64,000 nucleotides of DNA from Megalonaias nervosa. Taxonomy: Eukaryota; Mollusca; Bivalvia; Unionida; Unionidae. A program made the position numbers and the translations under genes. The notes beneath the pieces were generated by a model that saw nothing but the letters and a program-made list of their open reading frames with translations, was not told the origin of the DNA and did not search any database. This document shows, one piece after another, positions 48,239-58,309 of this stretch. The stretch covers positions 1 through 64,000 of the forward strand of contig JAECUM010017478.1 of assembly GCA_016617855.1 (NCBI GenBank), read 5' to 3'. Numbering within the stretch: position 1 is the stretch's first letter; every line of letters begins with the position of its first letter.

Positions 48239-48767
48239 TATTAAATCCAAAAATCAGATGAAAAACAAACAATCTGGCAACAAATAAAAATAACACCTTG
48301 TTTCTTCAAGATGTTAAAACGACTCTGCTAGAAGAATATTATGAATGCGTATTTAAACCCCAAAAAACATCATTTCAAGTCTCGCGAGATGGGTCATGTG
48401 GTCTCTTACTACATGAGATCTATCATGTACGCCAGTGTAGCCCCACTTAAGAACCAATAGTAAAGAAACGTTGTTTACACATAGTGATCACGCAATCAAA
48501 GTATAGCCCTGATACTGACCAATCATTTTAACTGCCTGTTTATGTTCTTGGCAGCCCAAGACGAACTAGGTTAACTAAAAATAATTCTCATGTAACACGT
48601 TTTATGTCTTAAATAAACAACATTTACTAAAAGAAAATATCGAATTACTGAAATAGAATTTCGAATCCGATGAAAATATTCATTACAATAAAATGTAATG
48701 AAACAAAAATAAAATAAAAAGAATTTCAAAACTAACACACAAACAATTTAATTACATATACGTAACA
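48239..48767 (-). repeat. Gypsy 5' LTR
   Basis: Direct repeat of 44731-45255, starting TGTTACGTATATGTAATTAA on the minus strand. Includes a CAAGTCTCGCGAGATGGGTC patch in the middle. Confidence 0.92.
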
Positions 48768-49095
48768 CTTTATACTAATCTATGATTACAATTGTTTATT
48801 TTATATCAGTCCTATTTTATTCACTGTCTTGCTGTTATTAATAGATCATTTTCAGCAGAACAGGATGCAGTCCTGCCTTCAGTAATTCATTCCTAATGCC
48901 TGATACACATTTACATTTAAGTAACGCCATCCATAACCCAGATATAAAATATATTACAGACATGTTTTAATTACTAGCTATGTATGAATAAAAAATAACA
49001 CAATAAACAATAATTTCAAATATAAGTGTGTTCCAATGTGTTTAGATTATTATTATTTTAAAAGGCATGACAGATATAAATCTATTTTTTAGATC
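48768..49095. promoter_or_regulatory. Spacer upstream of the transposase gene
   Basis: AT-rich sequence between the Gypsy 5' LTR and the transposase start codon. It should hold the transposase promoter by position; no specific motif is claimed. Confidence 0.3.
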
Positions 49096-49228
49096 ATGGA
49101 GGAAAAAGATCTTATGGCATGCGTGGTTACAGAGAAGGAGTGGAGGTGTCCTGTAGAGGGATGCAGTCGAATATTATCCCGTAGGCAAACATTACAGAGT
49201 CACCTTGCCACTATTCATAGTGTAAAAG
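49096..49228 (+). pseudogene. Transposase exon 1: C2H2 zinc finger
   Basis: 44 codons plus one base. C-x4-C-x12-H-x4-H finger; donor AAAG|GTAACA. The leftover G pairs with CT of exon 2 to make Ala, fixing the junction. Confidence 0.82.
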
Positions 49229-49673
49229 GTAACAAAATGTCTACTTTTGTTATTAGTTAAGCGTTTTGAGATTACAAATTTATGTGGGAAGTGTCCCCTC
49301 ATATATAGATATGTTTGTGTATACTTTTGTTTCATATATGTGTTATGTTTGTAACAATAATTAAAAAGTGTCAAATATAGGATGATTTGGAAACTGGTCA
49401 GTGTTGCTGTCGTAGTGAAGTGGATAATGTAACACAGATCCATTGCTTGAATTAATTTAAACTGCACTGAACCTATGTCAACTTTGAAGCTGTTTACTGG
49501 TATATGATGATACTTACAGACAGACATTGTTCTACCCATTATAGTATAGGTCTTCATTCATTAATTGAACAGGTCAACTTATATAACTAACGTAATTGAT
49601 TTCTTGAGAAATGGAGTACAACACCATGCAAAAACCGTCAGAAAACAGAAACTAAGACAATTATTTTTTTCAG

Positions 49674-49755
49674 CTGGAAACCCTTCAAAGCGGTACAAAC
49701 TTTATGAGTATGATGAATCGGTACAGGTTCCATATACCACCATGCGCCGACGAAG
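49674..49755 (+). pseudogene. Transposase exon 2: basic linker
   Basis: Acceptor TTTTTTTCAG, donor CGAAG|GTACAT. The trailing AG joins A of exon 3 to make Arg (TMRRR-NDVVTEALND). Confidence 0.8.
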
Positions 49756-52700
49756 GTACATAGATATATTGGGGGCTTACATAAAGTTAAATATCCATGG
49801 GGACAGTCATGTGTGATAATAAACCTCAAGTCCTAAAACTCAGTTTGAAAACTGGTCAAAATATTTATGCTGAAATTGCACCATGAAAGAAAATCTTAGT
49901 ACATATATTATGTGGCCAAATTAGAATGTTACTATCTTGCAGTTTTATCATGGTCTACTCATTTATACGCATATTGTGACAAATTTAAAAGTTGCTAAGA
50001 AGCTGAGACCATCATCAAATCAGGCAGTGTCAAAGTGTATAGGTAATGAGGCCTTTTTATTGCTTTCTTCTGACAGTTTTAATTCAATGCTTTGTGAGCT
50101 TACATAACAACTTCTCATAGAATCATATAAATTAATCTGTTTTCCAGGCCTCACCTTTTTATAAATATTAAATATATTGTACAGTACATGAAGTCCAACT
50201 GAATGCATTTGCACATTTAGGATGGAATTGAAATGCATAATAAAACTTTTAATTGTATTTAGCTTGACCACCCAAAATTTAACATAGGCATACAATTCAA
50301 CAAATCAAACAAATTTTGATTTCAGAAATGATGTCGTCACAGAGGCATTAAATGACTTTGAACAAGATGGGAAAAATCACCCAATTCCAAATGATGCTAT
50401 TTATCAAGATGACAATGTGGAAGAAGTGGAGTTGGATGAAATAACAATTATTTGTGGAGCTGAACCAGAAATGCATATTACCAATGAAAGCAGTTCTGAG
50501 GATGAAGTCGAACTTTTGTCTGTGCAGAAGACAAACGATGATGATCCTCCATTATATGTTATTCCACCATCAACAGAGTTGTTTAGAAGCAATCTTTCAA
50601 AATCTGAGCACACTTTGGCACTAAGTGCATTTTCAACAAGACATAATCTATCAGATGTAGCAATGACAGATCTTTTAAGATTGATACAGTTGCATTTACC
50701 TCAAAACAATATAGGTGAAACAAGTATCAAACAATTAAAAGAAAAATGTGGCTTTGATAAGAATTACATCAATTTTAGACTGTATTGTGATGCTTGTAAA
50801 AAGATTTATTTAAATGAAATAAATGCTTGTCAAACTCCTGGATGTGAAGGCCTTAAAACAGATTCCAAGACCTGCAAGTACTTTGTTACAAGTGACTTAA
50901 AAGTGCAAATAAAAGAAGTTCTTGAAAGAAGAGGCATGTGGGAAGCCATTGAAACAGCGAAAGGTACACAGATCACAGATACAGTTAGTGATATCACCAG
51001 TGGATTGGGCTACAAAGAGTTACAAAAGGAGGGGCAGTTTCTGCATGACAACTCAAATGTAACCACTCTCCATGTTTACAGATGGTGTTCCTTTGCTTAA
51101 GAGCTCAGGTGTATCAATATTGCCAGTGTATTTTTTGATTAATGAAGTTCCAGCTAAGGAAAGGTTTTTGAGAAAGAATATGCTTCTGTGGGGCAAGGTT
51201 GTGGAAAGCCTAAGATGAATATGTTTTTGCATCCCCTTGCCGCTGATTTACTGGAACTGTTTAAAAAGGGGATCTCTGTAACGGTTGACGACAGAACATT
51301 TATTGTTAAAGCTATGTTAGTTGTAGCAACAATGGACTTGCAAGCCAGGGCATATGTCACAAACATGACCCAACATAATGGTGAGTATAGTTGCTTGTAT
51401 TGTGAAGAACCTGGCATTGTAGTGAAAAGCGGAAGAGGCAGATGTAGGTCTTATCCTCAGAGAAGTGTACCTGCTCAACTTCGAAATGAAATGGACTTCA
51501 AGCAGACTGCATCTCAAGCCCAAGAAAGTGGAACACGTCTGAAAGGGATCTATGGTCTTAGTGTACTTGGCTACCTGCCATACTTTTCACTGACACAAAA
51601 TATAGTCATAGACTATATGCATGGCACTTTGTTAGGTATTTCAAAAAAGCTTTCACATCTGTGGCTTGAACCTGAGTACAAGACACAGCCATTCTACATT
51701 GGGCAGCATATTACAACTATGGACAGGCTACTGAAGAAGATACAACCACCATACAGGATTCACAGAATGCCAAGAATCCTGTCGAACACCTTCATGCATT
51801 GGAAGGCATCAGAGCTGCAAAATTGGTTGTTATTCTATTCATTGCCATGTCTACAGGATCACTTACCAGCCTTGTACTTCAAACACTTCAGCTGCTTGGT
51901 GGAAGCAACATATATATTATTGGGTGAGGGTATTTCACAAGCCGATCTTCAGAGAGCTCATATTCTATACATATTTTTTGTTGGTCTCGCAAATGACCTT
52001 TATGGTGAAAACTTTCTCAGCTTGAACATGTACAACTTAAGTCACACAGTTGAATGTGTTAAAATGTGAGGTCCACTATGGGCATGGTCATGCTTTTCCT
52101 TGGAATCTTTCAATGGTGAAATCAAGCAAGGAATTCATGGCACAGGTAATGTTTGCCATCAGATCTTTTGGGCTTTTCAAGCACAAAACCGAATAGCCTG
52201 AACAATGCAAAGATCCAATGCTATCAAAGAAGGAATCTTCAAAGATTTTATGGAGGACATGCTCGATAGTTCACAGAATAAAAATGGCCAAGAAGCTTAT
52301 CAGTGTAAAGTTGTTAAGCCACAAGAAATCAACACCAAGTTTGAAGACCAGGTTAAAACACAACTTGGTCAATTGATCCATTTTAATGATGAATCAGATT
52401 TTATGAATGTTTCAAAAATTATTCGTCATGGTTTTGTCATGTATTGTTCTTCCTGTAGCAAGGTCAAAAAGCAGAATTCATTTACAATTGCATTTGAAGA
52501 GACGAAATGCACTGGTGATGTAGCTATTGAAGTTCAGAGATACCTCCTCCACTGAGAAACTGGCCATGTATTTGCAACTGGGAAACTATTTGTGTCCAAA
52601 GGAAACATAGAGGGAAGAGTTCATCTTCAAGTGTTAGAATTTAGGTAAATAAATAAAAGTGTTTTAGAAGTACAAGTACACTAACACAAGATCGCATTTA

Positions 52701-53089
52701 TAGCTTTATCCATTACTACTCACAATTTAGCTATTGACAAACAATTTAACTATTGACATACAGTTTCACTTGATCACTAACAGGATAAATGTGGCTTTGC
52801 AAAACTTAAATGACAGGTACAAGTGTTGCCAATTTACTTGAAAAATGCCATTTACAGTACCTTATTTGTCTATATTTGATGAATACCTAAGTTTTATAAG
52901 AATTTAATGAATTAATTGTAAATAAAAAATCTTACACAGGTTTAAACTCAAAGTGAAAACAGTCATTGTTTAAATGTATGTTGTCAGTAACTTTGAAGGT
53001 CATTTTTCATTTTATTTAAGCATCAGAAGCAGTACCGTCATTGAAAGTTTAATATTCTTAAACTCCCAAATGTATTTTATGTTTTTCAG

Positions 53090-53201
53090 AGATGGAATCA
53101 GTGTTGTGCCAGCAGAGTACTTAAAAGAACCCCTTTTTGTTGTCAGAAAACAGGATCAAGTGCTTGGTGCATTCTTCCCAAATGATTTTGAAAGGGATTA
53201 A
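53090..53201 (+). pseudogene. Transposase last exon
   Basis: DGISVVPAEYLKEPLFVVRK, then DQVLGAFFPNDFERD and TAA. Acceptor GTTTTTCAG. This C-terminal F-E-R-D ending recurs in animal EnSpm proteins (from memory of the family). Confidence 0.78.
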
Positions 53202-53335
53202 ATTTCACTGTAACTGTGCTTATTATCAGCTGTCATATGAGAAATGACAATTAAAAATGGTGCTGTGCCAATTCCATGCAATTTTTTCAGACGCAATTAT
53301 GCATTTATAATTATTATTCTGGTAACTATGTGACA

Positions 53336-53341
53336 AATAAA
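53336..53341 (+). terminator. Polyadenylation signal of the transposase gene
   Basis: AATAAA 135 bases past the transposase stop codon. Confidence 0.55.
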
Positions 53342-53899
53342 CAGTGCCATCACTAATTTATTATCTATTTCCACGGGTATTTTCAATTATCACTTATGTA
53401 ACTAACACAAAAAAGCAAATTTGTAAGAAAAATGACATATGTACTTTTAAGCATTGAAGACTTTACTTTAGATTCAATTGCTAGAAAATGTATTTTTACA
53501 GTCGTCCTGTATGGTTACAAGGCATTAGAATTGGGACCACTATGTTATACTAGCATGACTGTTACTGAAGTGATTAAAAGTGTATGAATGGGTAGAATTT
53601 ATCTAACTTAGGGATTCCAGCATGTGTGTAGGTTTTGGTTCTATATCTCATATTATTATCTCCATGTAAATGAGATGTGAAACCAAAATCTGTGTTCCTG
53701 TTTGGCAACATATTGCCTGAACTGAGATGGTAAAATGTTAATCTCAAATCAAATCAATCAACAATAATTCTTAGTTATTATTTAATTCAAATTGTAGACT
53801 TGGTAGTTGTTTTGGATGACAAACATTATTCACTTTAATAAACTGTAAAAAAAAAAAAGTTTTGAATAAATATACAGAAATCTCTAAGTGCACAGTTAA
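53342..53899. other. Transposon 3' flank, nothing recognised
   Basis: AT-rich spacer between the transposase 3' end and the right subterminal repeats; no gene. Confidence 0.5.
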
Positions 53900-54178
53900 A
53901 ACACACAAAGTCCATGTCCTAGCTGAAAATTTTCTAAGTCCACATTTCTGAGCTATGTCCGAGCTAACAAATGACAAAGTTCTTATTTCCTAGGTTTTTC
54001 TGAGCTAAAAATGTACTAAGTTCTCATGTCCAAGGTTTTTCCAAGGTATTTCCTAGGTGTCTTTTTAATGTACGAGATCATGTCCAAGGTATGTTTATAA
54101 AACCTTGGACAAAATATCAGTAAAACCTCGGATGTCCGAGGTTTTTCAGTCAAATTTTCAAGTAAACCTCAGAAAATG
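53900..54178. repeat. Right TIR and subterminal repeats of the CACTA element
   Basis: Motifs TCCGAGCT, TTCCTAGGTT, TGTCCAAGGT (three), TTCCAAGGTATTTCCTAGGT, AACCTTGGACA and AACCTCGGATGTCCGAGGTT, ending AAACCTCAGAAAATG. They mirror the left end. Confidence 0.8.
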
Positions 54179-54725
54179 CCCTATATGGGTGCACATGCAA
54201 TTAATTCACTTGCCATAGATTATGCCCTATATGAGCAGAGACAATTCACTCGCCAAAGATCATGCCCTATATGGGCACTGACAATTTGTTCACTTGCTGT
54301 AGATCATGCCCTATAAGGGCACAGACAACTAACACAGTTGCCATTGGTCATGCCCTATATGGGCACCGACAATTTATGCACTCGCCATATATCATGCCCT
54401 ATAAGGGCACAGACAACTAATTCAGTTGCCACAGATCATGCTGTATAAGGGCACAGACAACTAACACAGCTGCCATAGGTCATGCCTTACATGGGCACCG
54501 ACAATTCATTTGCCATAGATCATGCCCTATATGAGCACAGAAAATTAAGTTGCCATAGATCATGCCCTATAAGGGCACAGACAACACAATTGCCATAGAT
54601 CATGTCCTATATGGGCAATGACAATTAATTCTGCCCCATAGACCCGAATTATAAAGGAGACAGACAACTAATTCAATTCCACAAACCATGAATTATAAAA
54701 GGGACAGACAATTCAGTTCCCATAG
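54179..54725. repeat. Minisatellite with TGCCC-TATAT-GGGCA hairpin core
   Basis: About eleven copies of a 40-60-bp unit: ATCATGCCCTATATGGGCAC, then AGACAATTCACTCGCCATAG. It starts exactly at the transposon's right end, so insertion was next to or into this array. Confidence 0.9.
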
Positions 54726-54849
54726 ACTGTAATGTTAATATCTGACTAAATTAATATACTTTTGTGGTATGATAAAAAGACACACATACATCTTATGAAT
54801 GAACTATACAAAAGAAACTTTTAAAACAATTAGAATGATAATACACATG

Positions 54850-55680
54850 CTTCATTTTGGACCAATGATGTACAGATGACCCACTACCATAGTTACAAAT
54901 GTATTAATGGACCATGGATGTACAGATGACCCGCTACCATAGTTACAAATGTATTAATGGACCATGGATATACATATGACCCGCTACCATAGTTACAAAT
55001 GTATTAATGGACCATGGATATACAGACAATTTCCTTCCATAGTTAAAAATGTATTAATGGAAAATGGATGTACAGATGACCCACTAATACAGTTATAAAT
55101 GTAACAATGGAATCTGGACATATGAATGATCTGCTACCATAGTTAGAAATGTATTGATGGAACATGGATGTACAGATGAACATACAGATGACCCATTACT
55201 GTAGTTAGAAATGTATTAATGGAACATGGACGTACAGATGACCCACTACTGTAGTTAGAAATGTATTAATGGAACATGGACGTACAGATGACCCACTACT
55301 GTAGTTAGAACTATATTAACGGAACATGCATGTACAGATGACCTGCTATTGTAGTCAGAAATGTATTAATGGAACATGGACGTACAGATGACCCACTACT
55401 GTAGTTAGAACTATATTAACGGAACATGCATGAACAGATGACCTGCTACTGTAGTCAGAAATGTATTAATGGAACATGGACGTACAGATGACCCACTACT
55501 GTAGTTAGAACTATATTAATGGAACATGCATGTACAGATGACCTGCTACTGTAGTCAGAAATATATTAATGGAACGTGGATGTACAAATGACATACTATT
55601 GAGCCTGTACCTAGAAATGTATTAATAGAACATCTGTAGTGCTATTGTAGTCAGAAATGTATTATTAGAAAGTGGATGTA
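54850..55680. repeat. Minisatellite, 50-bp unit, about 16 copies, dimeric in part
   Basis: ATTAATGGAACATGGACGTA, then CAGATGACCCACTACTGTAG and TTAGAAATGT. From about 55260 the units alternate between a GGACGTACAGATGACCCAC form and a GCATG-ACAGATGACCTGC form, giving a 100-bp higher-order repeat. Confidence 0.93.
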
Positions 55681-55689
55681 CAGATGACC

Positions 55690-56030
55690 CACTATGGTGC
55701 TGTACATGACCTTAACGTACAAACTAACAAAAGGTGTAATGGACAAACAAGGATACTACCGTATGCCCCTGCCAATGTCAGGGTAAGGCATGCCAAAAAA
55801 TGGAGGCCTGGGCAGGACAGGATGGGGCGGTACTTATTATCAAGTATCAGGGTTTATTACTGTAGATAAAAGAGGTGTTTACAGTGACATATTGTATGGG
55901 CTGGAATGATCATATTGTCAAGATCATACAACACTATTCATCATCACATAAAATATCATGATTCTCAATACAACACCATTCATCACCATTTAAAATATCG
56001 TAACTGGTACATGTATACAAGTACAAGCTG
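55690..56030. other. Intronic DNA, nothing recognised
   Basis: A short GC-richer patch (GGCCTGGGCAGGACAGGATG) near 55805. No gene. Confidence 0.5.
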
Positions 56031-56188
56031 ACCTAGAAAGAAGTAGTGACTTTGTAAGTAGCAGATGATTTTGGAAGTGGTAAATGTATGCAAGTACAAA
56101 TTGATTTTGGAAGTAGTAGTGACTTTGGAAGTAGCATGTGACTTTTGAAGTGGTAAATGTATGCATGTACAAGTTGACTTATGAAATA
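56031..56188. repeat. Tandem repeat (GGAAGTAGTAGTGACTTTGG type), left part of an interrupted array
   Basis: Units with TGACTTTGGAAGTAG, GTGACTTTTGAAGTGGTAAA and TGTATGCAAGTACAA. The same units continue at 57704-57842, after the TIR transposon. Confidence 0.9.
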
Positions 56189-57701
56189 CACCACTCCCTC
56201 GATAACTTGTGCCCTGATAACTCGCGAACCCACTTATAACTTGGGGTCAGGCGTGGATCCCATTTTTTAAACCAGAAAATACCCCAAAATTTATTCCTAC
56301 ATGCTGAACCTGAAGAAAATCGCGATCAAAATTCTTAACGGAAACTGATATATTGCTCGTTTTATCATTGAAAACGGAAGATAGGACCTGGAAATTTTAA
56401 TCAACATTATGAAATATCAACTTTAAAAAGAAGTCATAAAATTTGTTACATTTTCTTTCCAAATGACATTCTCAGTACACCATAATTAACGATATTCAAG
56501 GAAATTTTGATCAATGAAAATGTTATGCCTAGTGGAGGCAGTACTTTGATAAATAAATACCAATTAAATAATTTTTTGTATCAATCGAAATTTGTGTTCT
56601 ACTTCTATCTTTTAGTTCCTTTTAAGTGTAGTCATCATAAATGCAATGTGTCCTTTTGTAATTAAACATAAAATGTGTCAATCTACCGTAACACCTATGT
56701 CCGCGAGAGTTTCTCTGATAACCTAATTAAGTGCCGACCGTGTTTTGATATTGGACTAGTGGAAACATTTGTTGTATTGTTGCACTAAATAGAATGTGGG
56801 CCTCCTTTTGTACTATCACGTTAATTACGTCTTTTGAATCAAATAAAGGAGGTGGAATAAACAACGAAGTTAAAAGGTATACAAATCCTACATGCTTAGG
56901 AACCAGCAGCTTCGGTCGTATGTCGGGTAACTCATTTCTGTTGATCAATCGAACACTGTTGTAAATGTTATTGTGTACATAATCTAATTAAATTACCTTA
57001 AATTAACCTACTCAATCATAACTGTGATTAAAGATAGCAAGGCAACCAAGCGAAATGTGTGCTTTGTAAAATAAAGAGCCTTGTTCCACAGATATGGACC
57101 ATTGAGGGAAAATGAGTTTCAGAGAATTGCTGAATTCGCACGTAGAGATATTTTCAAAGATGATAAGAAATTTCACTGTTAACTGAAATGAAATCATGGC
57201 ATCAATATTTTACTAAGTGAACAATTCAAAAATTGAGTTTCGATGTAGACGACTGTCTCACAAAATGTTGCGGGTTTTTTTTATAAAAAGGAATCTTATT
57301 TGATAGTGTATCAACATTTAGTCTGGTTCCCTGCTTCGCAGACTCCTTGTTATTACACCATGTCGGGAACCAGACTAATCAACAAACACAAAAAGACATG
57401 ACATAATACATGAATGTTTTCAGGTACCGTGTTGGTTGTTGAAACCTTGGAATCATGTTATCAATCTTTCAGATGTTGGACATTTTGAAAATAAATGTGA
57501 TTTTTTATTGACAATTATTCTCGACGCGATTATAAAACGAGGATTCAGTCATTAAACAGCCAGCCTCCCCCCCCACCCCGCGGTTCTCAGGATGTCTTTT
57601 GTGTAGTGGATTTTTGGGAGGTCCCTTGGTAACTCGCGCCCTTGCTTATAGTGCAGTCTGTTTTTGGACCCAAATGTGCACGAGTTATCAAGGGAGAGGA
57701 G
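56189..57701 (-). mobile_element. TIR DNA transposon, copy 2 (inverted relative of 20642-22462)
   Basis: Starts CACCACTCCCTCGATAACTT, matching the right end of copy 1 reversed. The opposite end (GAGTTATCAAGGGAGAGGAG) matches the left end. TA flanks both. It lacks the SINE of copy 1. An internal inverted pair TTAGTCTGG-TTCCC/GGGAACCAGACTAA lies at 57319-57380. Inserted inside a tandem array. Confidence 0.85.
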
Positions 57702-57703
57702 TA

Positions 57704-57842
57704 GTAATGACTCTGGAAGTAGCAGGTGACTTTCAAAGTGGTAAATGTATGCAAGTACAAATTGATTTTGGAAGTAGTAATGACTTTGGAAGTAGTAGGT
57801 GACTTTCAAAGTGATAAATGTATGCAAGTACAAGTGACTTAG
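57704..57842. repeat. Tandem repeat, right part of the interrupted array
   Basis: Continuation of the 56031-56188 units: GGAAGTAGCAGGTGACTTTC, AAAGTGGTAAATGTATGCAA, GTACAAATTGATTTTGG. Confidence 0.9.
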
Positions 57843-58125
57843 GAGAGTGTGCCCTTATCAAGCATGTGCCTGTTAAAGCCTGACTAGAAGATAATACTTT
57901 AGATTGTTGTGTGCACTTTCAGCAGCAATGACATTTCTGTGATGCATTGAAAACTACATGTACGGATAAAAGTTGTCTCCTATATAAAGTGACATTTCTT
58001 TAATATTTCAACATAAAAATGTGATGGAATTTACACTTGTATATCAAGCCATATTTCCATTTATATTTCAACACAAAAGCGATGGAATTTACACCAGTAA
58101 TTTTAAATACACCTCTCAAACTCAC
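57843..58125. other. Intronic DNA next to the LIMK exon
   Basis: Two copies of a CATTT-ATATTTCAACA-AAAA-GATGGAATTTACAC phrase (57985-58095). No gene. Confidence 0.5.
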
Positions 58126-58261
58126 CATAACTGGTCCAGTAATAACCTCAGAGCATCCATTGCAAGCTTCTCCATACAGCGACCAGTAGTCATGTTTGCA
58201 GAAAAGTTGCCCGCTTTTCTCAAAATACCAGTTAGACAGAAAATGACGACATCGGGAACAC
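58126..58261 (-). CDS. LIMK: LIMK exon: LIM1 second half to LIM2 start
   Basis: 45 codons: CSRCRHFLSNWYFEKSGQLF, then CKHDYWSLYGEACNGCSEVI and TGPVM. The zinc ligands of LIM1 finger 2 (C-x2-C, then C...D) and the first pair of LIM2 (C-x2-C in CNGC) are visible. WYFEKSGQLFCK-x-DYW-x-x-YGE is the LIMK LIM1 signature. One leading G completes the previous codon; acceptor ATCTTGCAG, donor ATG|GTGAGT. The upstream exon with the first LIM1 finger was not found to 64000. Confidence 0.95.
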
Positions 58262-58309
58262 CTGCAAGATTAACAAATTAGAAAACAGTGTGTCTTCTAT
58301 TTTTAGTAC

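Larger units (their letters stand above)
44731..48767 (-). mobile_element. Ty3/Gypsy LTR retrotransposon with integrase upstream of RT, gag deleted
   Basis: Two near-identical direct repeats bound it (44731-45255 and 48239-48767). On the minus strand the order is protease (48195-47839), integrase (47755-46950), reverse transcriptase (46841-45652), RNase H (45616-45392). Standard Ty3/Gypsy is protease-RT-RNase H-integrase; integrase before RT is the order reported for the GMR1-like group. The 5' LTR joins almost directly to protease coding, so gag and the primer-binding region are missing. A polypurine tract (GGGGGGAAG) precedes the 3' LTR. The target duplication is not resolved. Several frame breaks show it is defective. 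About 15 differences between LTRs by eye suggest moderate age. Confidence 0.88.
49096..53201 (+). pseudogene. tnp2-type CACTA/EnSpm transposase gene, four exons, inactivated
   Basis: Exons: 49096-49228, 49674-49755, 50326-52644, 53090-53201, with matching phases. Exon 1 starts MEEKDLMAC and has a C2H2 finger (CPVEGC, 12 residues, HLATIH). Exon 2 is basic (NPSKRYKLYEYDE; TTMRRR). Exon 3 has an acidic start, a zinc-ribbon-like region (YCDACKKIYLNEINACQTPG), then DGVPLLKSSGVSI-x-PVYFLI, KPKMNMFLHPLAADLLELFK, YSCLYCEEPG, IDYMHGTLLGI, and SFNGEIKQGIHGTG, all in tnp2 order. Exon 4 ends FERD plus TAA. Damage: frameshifts near 51075 and 51200, and in-frame TGA codons at 52067-52069, about 52199-52201 and 52552-52554. 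It would excise and reinsert the element if intact. AATAAA lies at 53336. Confidence 0.85.
35690..54178 (+). mobile_element. Giant CACTA/EnSpm (CMC) transposon, about 18.5 kb, with nested Gypsy
   Basis: Outer ends are CATTTTCCGAGGTTT (35690) and the complement of CATTTTCTGAGGTTT (ending 54178). Both termini carry arrays of a palindromic TCC-N-AGG/CCTAGG motif, the subterminal-repeat style of CACTA elements. Between them are a tnp2-type transposase gene (49096-53201, plus) and a BEN-domain gene (36978-42685, minus), divergently oriented. A 4.0-kb Gypsy copy (44731-48767) sits in the intergenic spacer; without it the element would be about 14.5 kb. The terminal CAC triplet and a target duplication are not clear, so exact ends could shift a few tens of bases. 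Extent is inference from matching ends and gene placement. Confidence 0.72.

Noticed and set aside
49937..50041. Candidate additional transposase exon (KVAKKLRPSSNQAVSK frame)
   Set aside because: Its phase does not fit between exon 2 and exon 3, which join perfectly without it (RRR-NDVVTE).
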